NCBI GenBank assembly: GCA_036476315.1
Contig: JAZGBI010000086.1
Span: forward strand, 1 to 40,938
Length of the DNA stretch: 40,938 nucleotides
Direction of reading: 5' to 3'
From: Candidatus Neomarinimicrobiota bacterium
GTDB lineage: Bacteria; Fidelibacterota; Marinisomatia; Marinisomatales; S15-B10
Part shown: one piece after another, positions 33,269-40,807 of the stretch
Layout: every line of letters starts with the position of its first letter
Numbering within the stretch: the first letter of the stretch is position 1
Position numbers and translations under genes: made by a program
Notes under the pieces: generated by a model
The model's database searches: none
What the model saw: only the letters and a program-made list of their open reading frames with translations
What the model was told of the DNA's origin: nothing

Positions 33269-34081
33269 TTCCTGCCTGAGTCTCAGGTGCCGGAATCCTC
33301 CCCACAGAGCGGCGCCTATGGCACCGGCTAACGGAGAATCTCTGTGAGACACGATTTCCAGATCCATATTCCTGGAGTCTGCCACTTCCCTGATGGCGGC
33401 CACCAAACCCTCATCCTGGGCCATTCCTCCCGTCAAGACCACAGGCGACTCCGCCTTCAATTTTGACAGCAATTTCACCGCGCGAACCGCTATAGTCAGG
33501 TGAATACCTTTTATGATATCTTCAATCTTCACCCCCCTTGCCACCATATTGATAACGTCCGTTTCCGCCAGAACGGCACAGACGCCACTGGGTCGTTCAG
33601 GGTCCTTCGACTGGAGAGACAGGGATCCCACCTCACTCAAGTTTAGTCCCAGATACCGGGTGATATTCTCCAGAAACTGGCCCGAACCGGAAGCACACTG
33701 GCCCGTCATGGTGTAGCTCAACACGCGGGCATCGTCACCGACTTTGATGGCTCTGCAGAACAGGGCGCCCAGATCAACCACCGTTTTCACCCGGGGGAAG
33801 CAGAAATGGCCCCCCTTTGCATGTGTTGTCATACCGTAGAAATGACCTGTTTTCTGCTTCACAAGCTCGCCTTCTCCCGTGGATGAGACATAGTCCAGGT
33901 CGCGGTATGTCAGGTCGTGGCGATTCAGAATCGCCCGCGTAGCGGTTTCAATGACCGTCCGGGGGTTTCGCTTATGTATTTTGTCATTGGACTTTTCCAG
34001 AATTGTTGGACTGTCGCTATAGTCCATAAGGACCGTCTTCACATAGCTGCTTCCTACATCGATTCCGAGTGTATGGATCAT
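33209..34081 (-). CDS. bcrD: Benzoyl-CoA reductase subunit D (ATPase)
   Basis: A 290-residue ASKHA ATPase of BcrD/BadG/BzdQ type. It has GIDVGSSYVKTV, VVDLGALFCRAIKV, the cluster cysteines in MTGQCASGSGQFL and PSGVCAVLAETDV, and VVLTGGMAQDEGLVAAI. With BcrA it forms the electron-activating module that couples ATP hydrolysis to benzoyl-CoA reduction. The order bcrC-bcrB-bcrA-bcrD matches Thauera. The last 19 residues (EPSIKGQ...) are translated from the heptamer array, so the native C-terminus ends near RHLRLRQE and the stop was replaced. An inverted octamer array and a four-helix-bundle gene separate it from bcrA. Confidence 0.9.
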   Translation of the reverse strand: MIHTLGIDVGSSYVKTVLMDYSDSPTILEKSNDKIHKRNPRTVIETATRAILNRHDLTYRDLDYVSSTGEGELVKQKTGHFYGMTTHAKGGHFCFPRVKTVVDLGALFCRAIKVGDDARVLSYTMTGQCASGSGQFLENITRYLGLNLSEVGSLSLQSKDPERPSGVCAVLAETDVINMVARGVKIEDIIKGIHLTIAVRAVKLLSKLKAESPVVLTGGMAQDEGLVAAIREVADSRNMDLEIVSHRDSPLAGAIGAALWGGFRHLRLRQEEPSIKGQVTRIKYQGSSNQ

Positions 34082-34087
34082 TTCTCA

Positions 34088-34127
34088 GGTGTTTATGTGT
34101 TCACGTGTTAGGGTGTTCAGGTAATGA
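34088..34127 (+). repeat. Inverted octamer array at the bcrD start
   Basis: In exact 8-bp phase on the plus strand: GGTGTTTA, TGTGTTCA, CGTGTTAG, GGTGTTCA, GGTAATGA. This is opposite to the other arrays. The 13-mer GTGTTCACGTGTT (34097-34109) is the perfect complement of 34664-34676 on the other side of the four-helix-bundle gene. Confidence 0.8.
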
Positions 34128-34610
34128 GTCTTCCGATTGGACTTCCACATTTATGAAATCTTCAGGAATATCCTTCGACTTGTCTGTACTGCCCTTCTGT
34201 TTGTATGGTTCGATCGGTTCACGGACGGCGCCTGATTTCTTCTCAAGTGTTCTATCTACATACTTCAAGAGGCCAAGTGTCATGTTTCTCACCTCATCCG
34301 CCAAATCCTGGACTTCTCTGACTCGACTGAATGAGACGTATTGTTGATCAATAACCACATACAGCAAGCTCTTAACCTCCGTGGTTGAACTCTGGGATAT
34401 GTCTAGGAACCTTATGAAATCCCTCTGATGAAACCTTGCAAATCCTTCGGCAATGTTGGACATCGCTGAAACTGCCGCACTTCGGAGCTGATCTCTCAGT
34501 TTGTAATCTCTCGACAAAGCACCCTGTTTGCCCATATGGTAAGCTTCTTTGACCAATTCTCTTGCCTTCTGTCAACACACCAAATCTTCGAGTTTATCCA
34601 CTTTCGACAT
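34101..34610 (-). pseudogene. Four-helix-bundle (23S rRNA IVP-like) gene with an in-frame TGA
   Basis: From ATG 34610 the frame reads MSKVDKLEDLVC, then TGA (34574-34572), then QKARELVKEAYHMG and on to a stop at 34101. The family consensus has WQKAREL here, so TGG became TGA. The rest is a typical four-helix-bundle protein: LRDQLRSAAVSAMSNIAEGF, FIRFLDISQSSTTEVKSLLY and LADEVRNMTLGLLKYVDRT. A 45-residue hydrophilic tail runs into the octamer array. Elsewhere the genome uses TGA as stop, so recoding is unlikely. A shorter product could start at TTG 34556. It sits in the bcr operon between bcrA and bcrD, flanked by inverted arrays. It is related to Avd of diversity-generating retroelements, but no reverse transcriptase is present. 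Confidence 0.8.
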
Positions 34611-34648
34611 GATGACCCTTTCAGCTGTATCGACCTCACCCGGTTGAA

Positions 34649-34691
34649 AGACCTAAACACTTGAACACGTGAACACCCGAACACTTCAACT
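34649..34691 (-). repeat. Octamer array after bcrA
   Basis: On the minus strand, starting at the bcrA stop: AGTGTTCG, GGTGTTCA, CGTGTTCA, AGTGTTTA, GGTCTTTC in exact 8-bp phase. It contains the 13-mer arm (34664-34676) that can pair with the array on the far side of the four-helix-bundle gene. Confidence 0.8.
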
Positions 34692-35978
34692 TCAACGCAT
34701 CCCAAGCAGCGCTGCTCCGAACGCTCCCATGAAAATGGAATCCGTATGGATGTTGATGGTAAGGCTTCCGTAGTTGTCTTTCATCATTCTCGATACATAA
34801 TTGACCACCGCCTGATTCCTGGCAACGCCTCCGGTGAAAGTGAATTCATTACTCACACCTCCCGATCGGGCCAGAAGGGAAAAAGCCCGTTGGACGATTG
34901 CCTGATGAAGCCCCGCCAGGATATTCTCCTGTTTCTCCCCGATATTGAGATATTCCCTCAACTCTGCCCCCGCGAAAACAGTGCAGGTGCTGCAAATATT
35001 GGTCTCATAGTCTGACAGAAGGGCCCGTGGCCCCAGTTCGCTCACGCTCATGTTGAGTTCATCAGCAATATACCCGAGATAGCGGCCACATCCCGCCGCG
35101 CACCGGTCATTCATCTGAAAACTGGTAACCAGGCCGTGTTCATCCACCTGAATCGCCTTGGTGTCCTGACCTCCAATATCGAGAACCGTTCTTGTCCCCG
35201 GAAAAATGGCATGTGCGCCAAGAGCGTGGCAGAGGATCTCTGACTTAATATGCTTCTCATCAAAGGGGAGAAGCTGCCTGCCGTAGCCTGTGCCCACGTA
35301 GTTCTCCGGGGTGAGATCCACTAGGGAGAATACCTCCAGATCTGCTTCGAGACTGTCCAGTAGACCGTTCTGTTGCTGGTCAAGGAACTTCACGGAATTC
35401 ATTACCATTTCGGAGAAATCGAACTGAAGCATTTCATTCTCAACGGGAATTATTGAAGTATCATACAGGGCCAGCAGTGAATCGAATACTCGGGGATCCA
35501 GTGACTCAATTTTGTTAAGATAATGATGACTGAACACATCCCGGAAGAACTGGTAAGCGGTGCTGATGCGGTCTGAGAGAAATTCGTCCCTGATGTCTCT
35601 TTTTATGTCTGAAAAGATCCGGGACAGCTTAGCCGGGATGTCACTGCCGTCTGTTTCGTCACTCTTTTCTTGCGCCAGGTTCAACATATTCCTGACCAAA
35701 AGGTCGAACCGGCGGCTGAACCTCAGGTACCGGAAAGCAGTCTCAATCCTGTCCAGCAATTCCTGAAGTTCCGCTGAGTTGCGGTTCTTTTTCAACAGGC
35801 CCTGGCGCAGCAGGTAAAACCGGGCATCGTATTCGGCTCCCAGCCTTGCAATGTCTGCTGCAATTTTATAGTTTGCCCGGGTATTGGTAATCCCCCGGCC
35901 GATGATATCGCCCTCTCCATCCACCATAACTGCCTTGGAAGTGGTGGAGCCGAGATCGATGCCCAGATAGTACTTCAA
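34692..35978 (-). CDS. bcrA: Benzoyl-CoA reductase subunit A (ATPase)
   Basis: A 428-residue protein, the long BcrA/BadF/BzdP type with an insertion of about 180 residues between the two halves of the ATPase fold. It has GIDLGSTTSKAVMVDGEG at the start, VLDIGGQDTKAI (about 265), cluster cysteines in MNDRCAAGCGRYL and ICSTCTVFAGAEL, and FTGGVARNQAVV. It starts with TTG in TTGA overlap with the bcrB stop, with GGGGGTG as ribosome site. With BcrD it binds one [4Fe-4S] cluster and hydrolyses ATP while passing ferredoxin electrons to BcrBC. Confidence 0.93.
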   Translation of the reverse strand: MKYYLGIDLGSTTSKAVMVDGEGDIIGRGITNTRANYKIAADIARLGAEYDARFYLLRQGLLKKNRNSAELQELLDRIETAFRYLRFSRRFDLLVRNMLNLAQEKSDETDGSDIPAKLSRIFSDIKRDIRDEFLSDRISTAYQFFRDVFSHHYLNKIESLDPRVFDSLLALYDTSIIPVENEMLQFDFSEMVMNSVKFLDQQQNGLLDSLEADLEVFSLVDLTPENYVGTGYGRQLLPFDEKHIKSEILCHALGAHAIFPGTRTVLDIGGQDTKAIQVDEHGLVTSFQMNDRCAAGCGRYLGYIADELNMSVSELGPRALLSDYETNICSTCTVFAGAELREYLNIGEKQENILAGLHQAIVQRAFSLLARSGGVSNEFTFTGGVARNQAVVNYVSRMMKDNYGSLTINIHTDSIFMGAFGAALLGMR

Positions 35979-37297
35979 TCCATCACCCCCATCTGCTTTC
36001 TCTGATCCAGCATCTGGAAAAATGAATCGATCCTGTTCTTGATATTTGAATAGGAATAATACCGGGGATCGACAAGGTCTGATTCAATAAATCCCACAGG
36101 TATACCGAGACGTTTCTGTAGTTCACGCATAATCACCAGTTGCCCTGCGGAAAATGAATTGCAGCTCTTAATGGAATTCACGAGAAGTCCATCCGCCTGA
36201 TATTCTTTCAACAGCCTTCCCAGAAGATCAATTCGCTGGGGAAGACTCAGGTTCGTATAGCATCCCATGCAGTATTTCGCCATGCTTTTCAAGGGATCCG
36301 AGGATTCATGCCGGAAACCTTCGTCATAAATGCCTCCAACACGGGTGTAGGAGGACGCAACGAAGACTGCACCGAGATCATAGAAGATTTTCCAGAATTC
36401 CCGGAAATGGGTCCAGTTAGGGGGACCTTCCACCACCACCCGGAATCGTTCGTCAATCTCCCCTTCCGGACAGATGGGGCCCTTCCCCTCCTTACGCCTT
36501 GTTTCCACCTCCTTGTACAGTTCATCGTAATATCTCACACAGTCTTCGGTGCCCCGGAAAGCGGTAAAGATGGGCCCTACATAATAGACACCGCCAAAGT
36601 AGGCATCCACCGGCGAGGGAACATGCTTTGCGGATTCAAAAACCTTCACCATCAGTTCTTCTGCCTCTGCCGATTGCTCCATCATGGTCTTCAGCCTGTC
36701 TGAATCGAATCGTTTGCCTGATACCTGCTCCAGTTTCGGGATGACCTCCGCTTCCAGCTGTTCTATCACATAGTTAACCACGGTATCATTCATCGCTCCG
36801 CCTCCCTGATACGGAACGTGTAACATGGCCACGGGAACGCCGTCGTAAAGCGCCCTCAGGTTTTCGAACCACTTCATGAAGACAAAACAACCGGTGTAAC
36901 TCAGAAGAAGCAGATCCGGGGGAGGAAGTTTCTGTCCCGTAGGACCCACGTTACCGCTTACCATCATTCCTATGTCACACTTCACATACGAACAGACATC
37001 TTCAGAGTATCCCAGTTCCTCTGCTTCTGAAATGTAATCTCCAGATTTCTTACGCATTCCCGACTGAAGGGCGTTGATTTCAGGATAGACGGGAAGCATG
37101 TCAAAACTCAAGATCAGTTCGGTCAGATTTCCCGGAACGAATGTGTAGACCACCTTTTTCCCTGTCTCCTTCACCTGGGAGAGTTCCAAAAACTGTTTCG
37201 CCAGCATCTGCTTCTGGCGAATCATGCTGTCTTCTTTCCGAATCGAAGTTGATTTTCCCATCTGTACGATCCCAGGCTCTGAATTCACATTACTCAC
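35975..37297 (-). CDS. bcrB: Benzoyl-CoA reductase subunit B
   Basis: 440 residues from GTG 37297; an ATG at 37225 with GGAAAGAAG upstream would give 416 residues, so the start is uncertain. It is a BcrB/BadE/BzdO-type active-site subunit. Probable iron-sulfur cysteines lie in YSEDVCSYVKCDIG, LSYTGCFVFMKWF and VNSIKSCNSFSAGQ. The C-terminus RLGIPVGFIESDLVDPRYYS is typical. Together with BcrC it holds the clusters and binds benzoyl-CoA, where the ring is reduced by two electrons. It lies 29 bases after bcrC. Confidence 0.92.
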   Translation of the reverse strand: MSNVNSEPGIVQMGKSTSIRKEDSMIRQKQMLAKQFLELSQVKETGKKVVYTFVPGNLTELILSFDMLPVYPEINALQSGMRKKSGDYISEAEELGYSEDVCSYVKCDIGMMVSGNVGPTGQKLPPPDLLLLSYTGCFVFMKWFENLRALYDGVPVAMLHVPYQGGGAMNDTVVNYVIEQLEAEVIPKLEQVSGKRFDSDRLKTMMEQSAEAEELMVKVFESAKHVPSPVDAYFGGVYYVGPIFTAFRGTEDCVRYYDELYKEVETRRKEGKGPICPEGEIDERFRVVVEGPPNWTHFREFWKIFYDLGAVFVASSYTRVGGIYDEGFRHESSDPLKSMAKYCMGCYTNLSLPQRIDLLGRLLKEYQADGLLVNSIKSCNSFSAGQLVIMRELQKRLGIPVGFIESDLVDPRYYSYSNIKNRIDSFFQMLDQRKQMGVMD

Positions 37298-37326
37298 TTA
37301 TCCCATTCACGTTAGACACCTGACTT

Positions 37327-38517
37327 TCATTCCCACAGTTTGATAGAGTCGGAAAACGTACCCACCTGTTCCTTAATGACCTTGAACTGACCCAGGTTTT
37401 CGTGATACTGAAAGCTCAAGTGCTTCATGTGACCCCTGTCAAGGGCCTTTTCGAGTTCGGGTTGGTCGAGGAGGGCAGGGTCGCAAAAACTGGGGGCGCA
37501 GAAAATGACGCCGTCAGCCCCGCGCTTTCTTGCCAGCTCTGCCAGATGAATCCCTTTTGAACCGTTCCCATCATAAACACTCGACGAAAATGTGGCTTGG
37601 CGAACGTACGCTTCTGCAAGGGCTTGAAGAGGATCTTCGGAAGCATCGTCAATATCACCATCGATCCAGAAACAGCCAAGTTGAAAGTCGTCTCCCACGA
37701 TATAACACCCTGCATTTTCGATAGTCCTTATCAGGCCCATAGGGGGTTGTTCACAGAACGCTCCCGAAATAATCACCCGGATTCTGTCTTCCGGCTGGTG
37801 GTCCACCTCCCTCAAATGCGCCATAATCCCGGTCAAAAAATCGTTATGTTCCTCTGGATCCATCACATACCCGGCTCGCAGGACAGCGTAAAAATCGGTC
37901 GCCGATATTTTCCACGGTTCCAAACTGCGTCCCTCAATAAATTGATTCACAAGGCGGCGATTCTCATTGTAGAGGGAAATGGAATGATTCAGCTTCTCCG
38001 CGGATTCCTCCGCACCGCTAAGTTCATGCAGTTGATCCTGGAACTCACGGAGACTCTCAGTCAGAAACTTGCCCCCCACATCCGAGCTGAAATTCTGCGG
38101 AAAGTCCAAATATTGAATGAACCTGTCAGGAAACTCGATTCGGAAAATGCCGGATAGATTCCGGATCACATCACAGATCGCCGGAAAGATAAACCCGTCA
38201 AAATCGTCAAAATGTCCGTCCAGGGCCATCTCGATCACACTTCTGGGAAGGTGGCAGATATACGACTGAAAATAGGCGTCTCCTTTCACCACCTGAATCC
38301 GGTCGCCACCACCGAATATGCCCACGGGCAGCATTCCAGCGGCGTGGATGATTTCTCTGGGCACGTAGATGGGAAAGTAGCCAATAACCCGGCGCGTGGG
38401 ATCTCTCTTTTTCCACTTGGAAACATATCCGAAATGGAGATCCCCTAGAAGTTTCCGAGCCTTCTCCAATAATCTTTCAAGCTCCCGGGAGGTCTTTCTG
38501 TCAGCTACATTTCCCAT
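37327..38517 (-). CDS. bcrC: Benzoyl-CoA reductase subunit C
   Basis: A 396-residue BcrC/BadD/BzdN-type subunit. Diagnostic are IGYFPIYVPREIIHAAGMLP, GGGDRIQVVKGDAYFQSYIC, FDGFIFPAICDVIRNLSGIF and ISGAFCEQPPMGLIRTIENA. It forms the catalytic heterodimer with BcrB. It is the first structural gene of the operon, 41 bases after marR with an octamer array between them. The reductase is therefore of the ATP-dependent class I, not the tungsten class II (BamB) found in many strict anaerobes. Confidence 0.94.
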   Translation of the reverse strand: MGNVADRKTSRELERLLEKARKLLGDLHFGYVSKWKKRDPTRRVIGYFPIYVPREIIHAAGMLPVGIFGGGDRIQVVKGDAYFQSYICHLPRSVIEMALDGHFDDFDGFIFPAICDVIRNLSGIFRIEFPDRFIQYLDFPQNFSSDVGGKFLTESLREFQDQLHELSGAEESAEKLNHSISLYNENRRLVNQFIEGRSLEPWKISATDFYAVLRAGYVMDPEEHNDFLTGIMAHLREVDHQPEDRIRVIISGAFCEQPPMGLIRTIENAGCYIVGDDFQLGCFWIDGDIDDASEDPLQALAEAYVRQATFSSSVYDGNGSKGIHLAELARKRGADGVIFCAPSFCDPALLDQPELEKALDRGHMKHLSFQYHENLGQFKVIKEQVGTFSDSIKLWE

Positions 38518-38522
38518 TTACG

Positions 38523-38567
38523 TCACTTGAACGCTCTAACACCTGAACACTTTAACACTCAAACACT
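38523..38567 (-). repeat. Octamer array between marR and bcrC
   Basis: On the minus strand: AGTGTTTG, AGTGTTAA, AGTGTTCA, GGTGTTAG, AGCGTTCA, AGTGACGT in exact 8-bp phase. The first unit contains the marR stop codon and the last lies next to the ATG of bcrC. Confidence 0.8.
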
Positions 38568-38999
38568 CTCTTTCTGTCCATTGGCCCTATCCCATATGCG
38601 GTTCAACATACTCCTAAGGGTCTTCCTTTCTGTGTGGGAAAGAACGCTCATAACGTCCATATCGAGATTCGTGGCGATTCCGTCTATGGTATTCAGGATA
38701 CTTTTCCCTTTTGTTGTCAGATATATGTTAATCACCCGCCGATCCGAGGAGACTCGATGCCGCTCCACCAGACCGTCCCTCTCCAGACGATCCACTAGGC
38801 CTGTGGTGGCCGGGTTATCAAGAAAGACTCTCCTGGCGATCTGAGTGAGAGACAATCCATCTTTGTAAGCAAGAGCACTTAAGACGGCGTGCTGTGACGC
38901 TGTGATACCTATATCCGAAAGTTCATTGTCCAGGGCACGCTTCATCCCGCGGGCTGCCCGGACCAGAAGAAAGCCCATACTGTGTTCAAGCTTGGTCAT
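38559..38999 (-). CDS. MarR-family transcriptional regulator
   Basis: A 146-residue winged-helix protein. It has GITASQHAVLSALAYKDGLS, LTQIARRVFLDNPATTGLVD (recognition helix), RLERDGLVERHRVSSDRR (wing) and a C-terminal dimer helix. It heads the aromatic operon and is therefore likely to control it. In Rhodopseudomonas the MarR-type BadR controls benzoyl-CoA reductase genes; this protein may play the same part with benzoyl-CoA or another thioester as effector, which is inference. Its own promoter carries three evenly spaced repeats downstream of the -10, consistent with autorepression. Confidence 0.9.
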   Translation of the reverse strand: MTKLEHSMGFLLVRAARGMKRALDNELSDIGITASQHAVLSALAYKDGLSLTQIARRVFLDNPATTGLVDRLERDGLVERHRVSSDRRVINIYLTTKGKSILNTIDGIATNLDMDVMSVLSHTERKTLRSMLNRIWDRANGQKESV

Positions 39000-39019
39000 T
39001 GATCAATCTTAACCCTTAG

Positions 39020-39057
39020 ATACAAATAGTTTACATACAAATATTACGTATACAAAC
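39020..39057 (-). promoter_or_regulatory. Putative MarR operator: three direct repeats 15 bp apart
   Basis: ATACAAAT (39020-39027), ATACAAAT (39035-39042) and ATACAAAC (39050-39057) on the plus strand start exactly 15 bp apart. They fill the space from the expected transcription start to about +30, where a bound repressor would block initiation. Confidence 0.55.
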
Positions 39058-39086
39058 AATTTATTGGCGGACGACCCTGGAGTCAA
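39058..39086 (-). promoter_or_regulatory. Sigma70-type promoter of marR and the aromatic operon
   Basis: On the minus strand TTGACT, a 17-base spacer and TAAATT, about 60 bases upstream of the marR ATG. The -10 touches the first operator repeat. Confidence 0.65.
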
Positions 39087-39109
39087 GAACCAAATGAATG
39101 TCCATGGGG

Positions 39110-40765
39110 CTACTTGGCCGTCAGGGTCCAGACACCAGCCCAGTCATCGCCGGGGGGGGTTTCCTTGAAGAATTCGCATCTTTCAATATAGACGCGACTG
39201 GGATTGATGGGTCGCATTGGGAACATTTCTTCCAGTGTCTCAGCTTCTTTGAATAACTTCAGAGCTTTGTCCCATTTCTGGGCGTTGTAGAGTTCTATAC
39301 CCTCATGAAAGACGGGTACCACCTTTGAATAGGACTCGCTCAATTCACCCTTTCTGGCGAGAAGTTCGTATGCCTTTACAGGACGCTTTTTTCCCTTCAC
39401 TCGCACGTTATCCAAAAAGCGCCACTCAAACCTCTCCTTTACCGAAGAATATGTCGATTCAGCCACCTGAATATAGACGCCATACTGCTTCGCCGATGCT
39501 TCCAAACGGGACGCCAGATTCACCGTATCCCCCATCATGGTGTAATTCATTCGCATAGTTGAACCCATGTTCCCCGTGACCATCTCACCTGAACTGAGTC
39601 CCACCCGGTGGCGCATGTTGTGCACCAACTCGGGCCATTCATCGTCGTGGGACCATTTGTCTCTCAGATTCCGAAGCTTATCTTCCATCTCCAGAGCCGT
39701 GGTGCATGCCTCATATTCATGATCCTCCACAGGCATGGGAGCCCCGTAAAACGCCACTATGGCATCTCCAATATACTTGTCCAACGTTCCGCGATGTGAC
39801 AGCAATACCTCTGTCATTTCGGTCAAATATTCGTTCATCAGGGAGACCATCTTCTCCGGTTCGAGAACCTCCGAAAATGAAGAGAAACTCTGTATGTCCG
39901 AAAAAAATGCGGTGTGGTATCCCGCATCACCTCCCAACTTGGGTTCCTGTTTTGTCTCATACATCTCATCGATCAAGTCAGTAGAAAGGTAAGTCCCGAA
40001 TGTATGTTTCAGAAAACGTTTGTCTTTTTCCGAGACAAGAAAGTTGTACAGAAAAATACTGAGATAGGTGACACCCAGGCTGATGGAAGGTCTGACGATC
40101 TCCCACATGACAAGGCTTCCCAGGAATTGACTGTAGGCAAAAATGATCCAACCAATCACTCCGATAACGGGAATGGGAAGAGAACGGAGGGGACGCTTGG
40201 GAATGCTCACCAAGGCACCAAGAATTACGCTCGACAAAAGGATAGCAATGAAATTGGTCCTGGCGCCGGTTCGGGAGACGAACTCATTTTTCATCAGGCT
40301 GTGGATGACATTACCATGGATCTCTACCCCGGCAAAGCTTTCCTGAACCGGGGTATTCCTTAGATCCATCAAGCCTGGCGTGGAAGTCCCCACCAGAGCA
40401 ATCTTGTCCTCCCAGTACTCCGGAGGGAGCATCTCGGGATCAAAGCAGTAAGCGTACGGCAGGTAGTAGAATGTCTTGAAATGTCCATAGTAATTCACAT
40501 ACATCCTGCCGTCATCATCGATAGGAATCTCACGAGCGATCTCCCCGGAACGATTTCTCAGCCGAAGAATATGCTCTTCGAAGTTATAGTCAAAGCCGTC
40601 CTGTGGAACGTCCAGAATATCCATGGCGGCCGCCATGGTGAGCGATGGATAAACATGCTGTGGGCCCTCGAAATAGATGGCGGTGGGAACTCTTCGGATG
40701 ATTCCATCCTCATCAGGAGGGAAATTGGGACTGCCTACTTTCCTGGAGGCTGAGAACAGCTCCAC
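39110..40765 (-). CDS. CHASE2-domain adenylate cyclase, apparently 5'-truncated
   Basis: 551 residues from GTG 40765, which lacks a good ribosome site. Residues 1-150 match only the second half of a CHASE2 sensor domain ([37 protein letters not shown]). Three membrane helices follow (about 170-246), then a class III cyclase domain with [11 protein letters not shown] (metal Asp), [13 protein letters not shown] (Lys for adenine, metal Asp) and [11 protein letters not shown] (transition-state Arg). A TPR-like tail ends the protein. All cyclase residues are present, so the catalytic part looks intact. The N-terminal membrane helix and first half of CHASE2 are absent: in frame, a TAG lies 72 bases upstream of the GTG, inside rpsH. 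It may be a pseudogene or an assembly join. Confidence 0.8.
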   Translation of the reverse strand: MELFSASRKVGSPNFPPDEDGIIRRVPTAIYFEGPQHVYPSLTMAAAMDILDVPQDGFDYNFEEHILRLRNRSGEIAREIPIDDDGRMYVNYYGHFKTFYYLPYAYCFDPEMLPPEYWEDKIALVGTSTPGLMDLRNTPVQESFAGVEIHGNVIHSLMKNEFVSRTGARTNFIAILLSSVILGALVSIPKRPLRSLPIPVIGVIGWIIFAYSQFLGSLVMWEIVRPSISLGVTYLSIFLYNFLVSEKDKRFLKHTFGTYLSTDLIDEMYETKQEPKLGGDAGYHTAFFSDIQSFSSFSEVLEPEKMVSLMNEYLTEMTEVLLSHRGTLDKYIGDAIVAFYGAPMPVEDHEYEACTTALEMEDKLRNLRDKWSHDDEWPELVHNMRHRVGLSSGEMVTGNMGSTMRMNYTMMGDTVNLASRLEASAKQYGVYIQVAESTYSSVKERFEWRFLDNVRVKGKKRPVKAYELLARKGELSESYSKVVPVFHEGIELYNAQKWDKALKLFKEAETLEEMFPMRPINPSRVYIERCEFFKETPPGDDWAGVWTLTAK

Positions 40766-40807
40766 ATAAGTGTTCCCAAGCCGCTCCCCGACAGGAAGCC
40801 TCCGGGT

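Noticed and set aside
34572-34574. TGA read as Trp or selenocysteine
   Set aside because: TGA ends many other genes here (for example dch and the ligase in ATGA overlaps), the position calls for Trp, and no SECIS-like hairpin was noticed.
34101-34610. Diversity-generating retroelement
   Set aside because: The protein is Avd-like in fold, but there is no reverse transcriptase, template repeat or variable repeat in the window.
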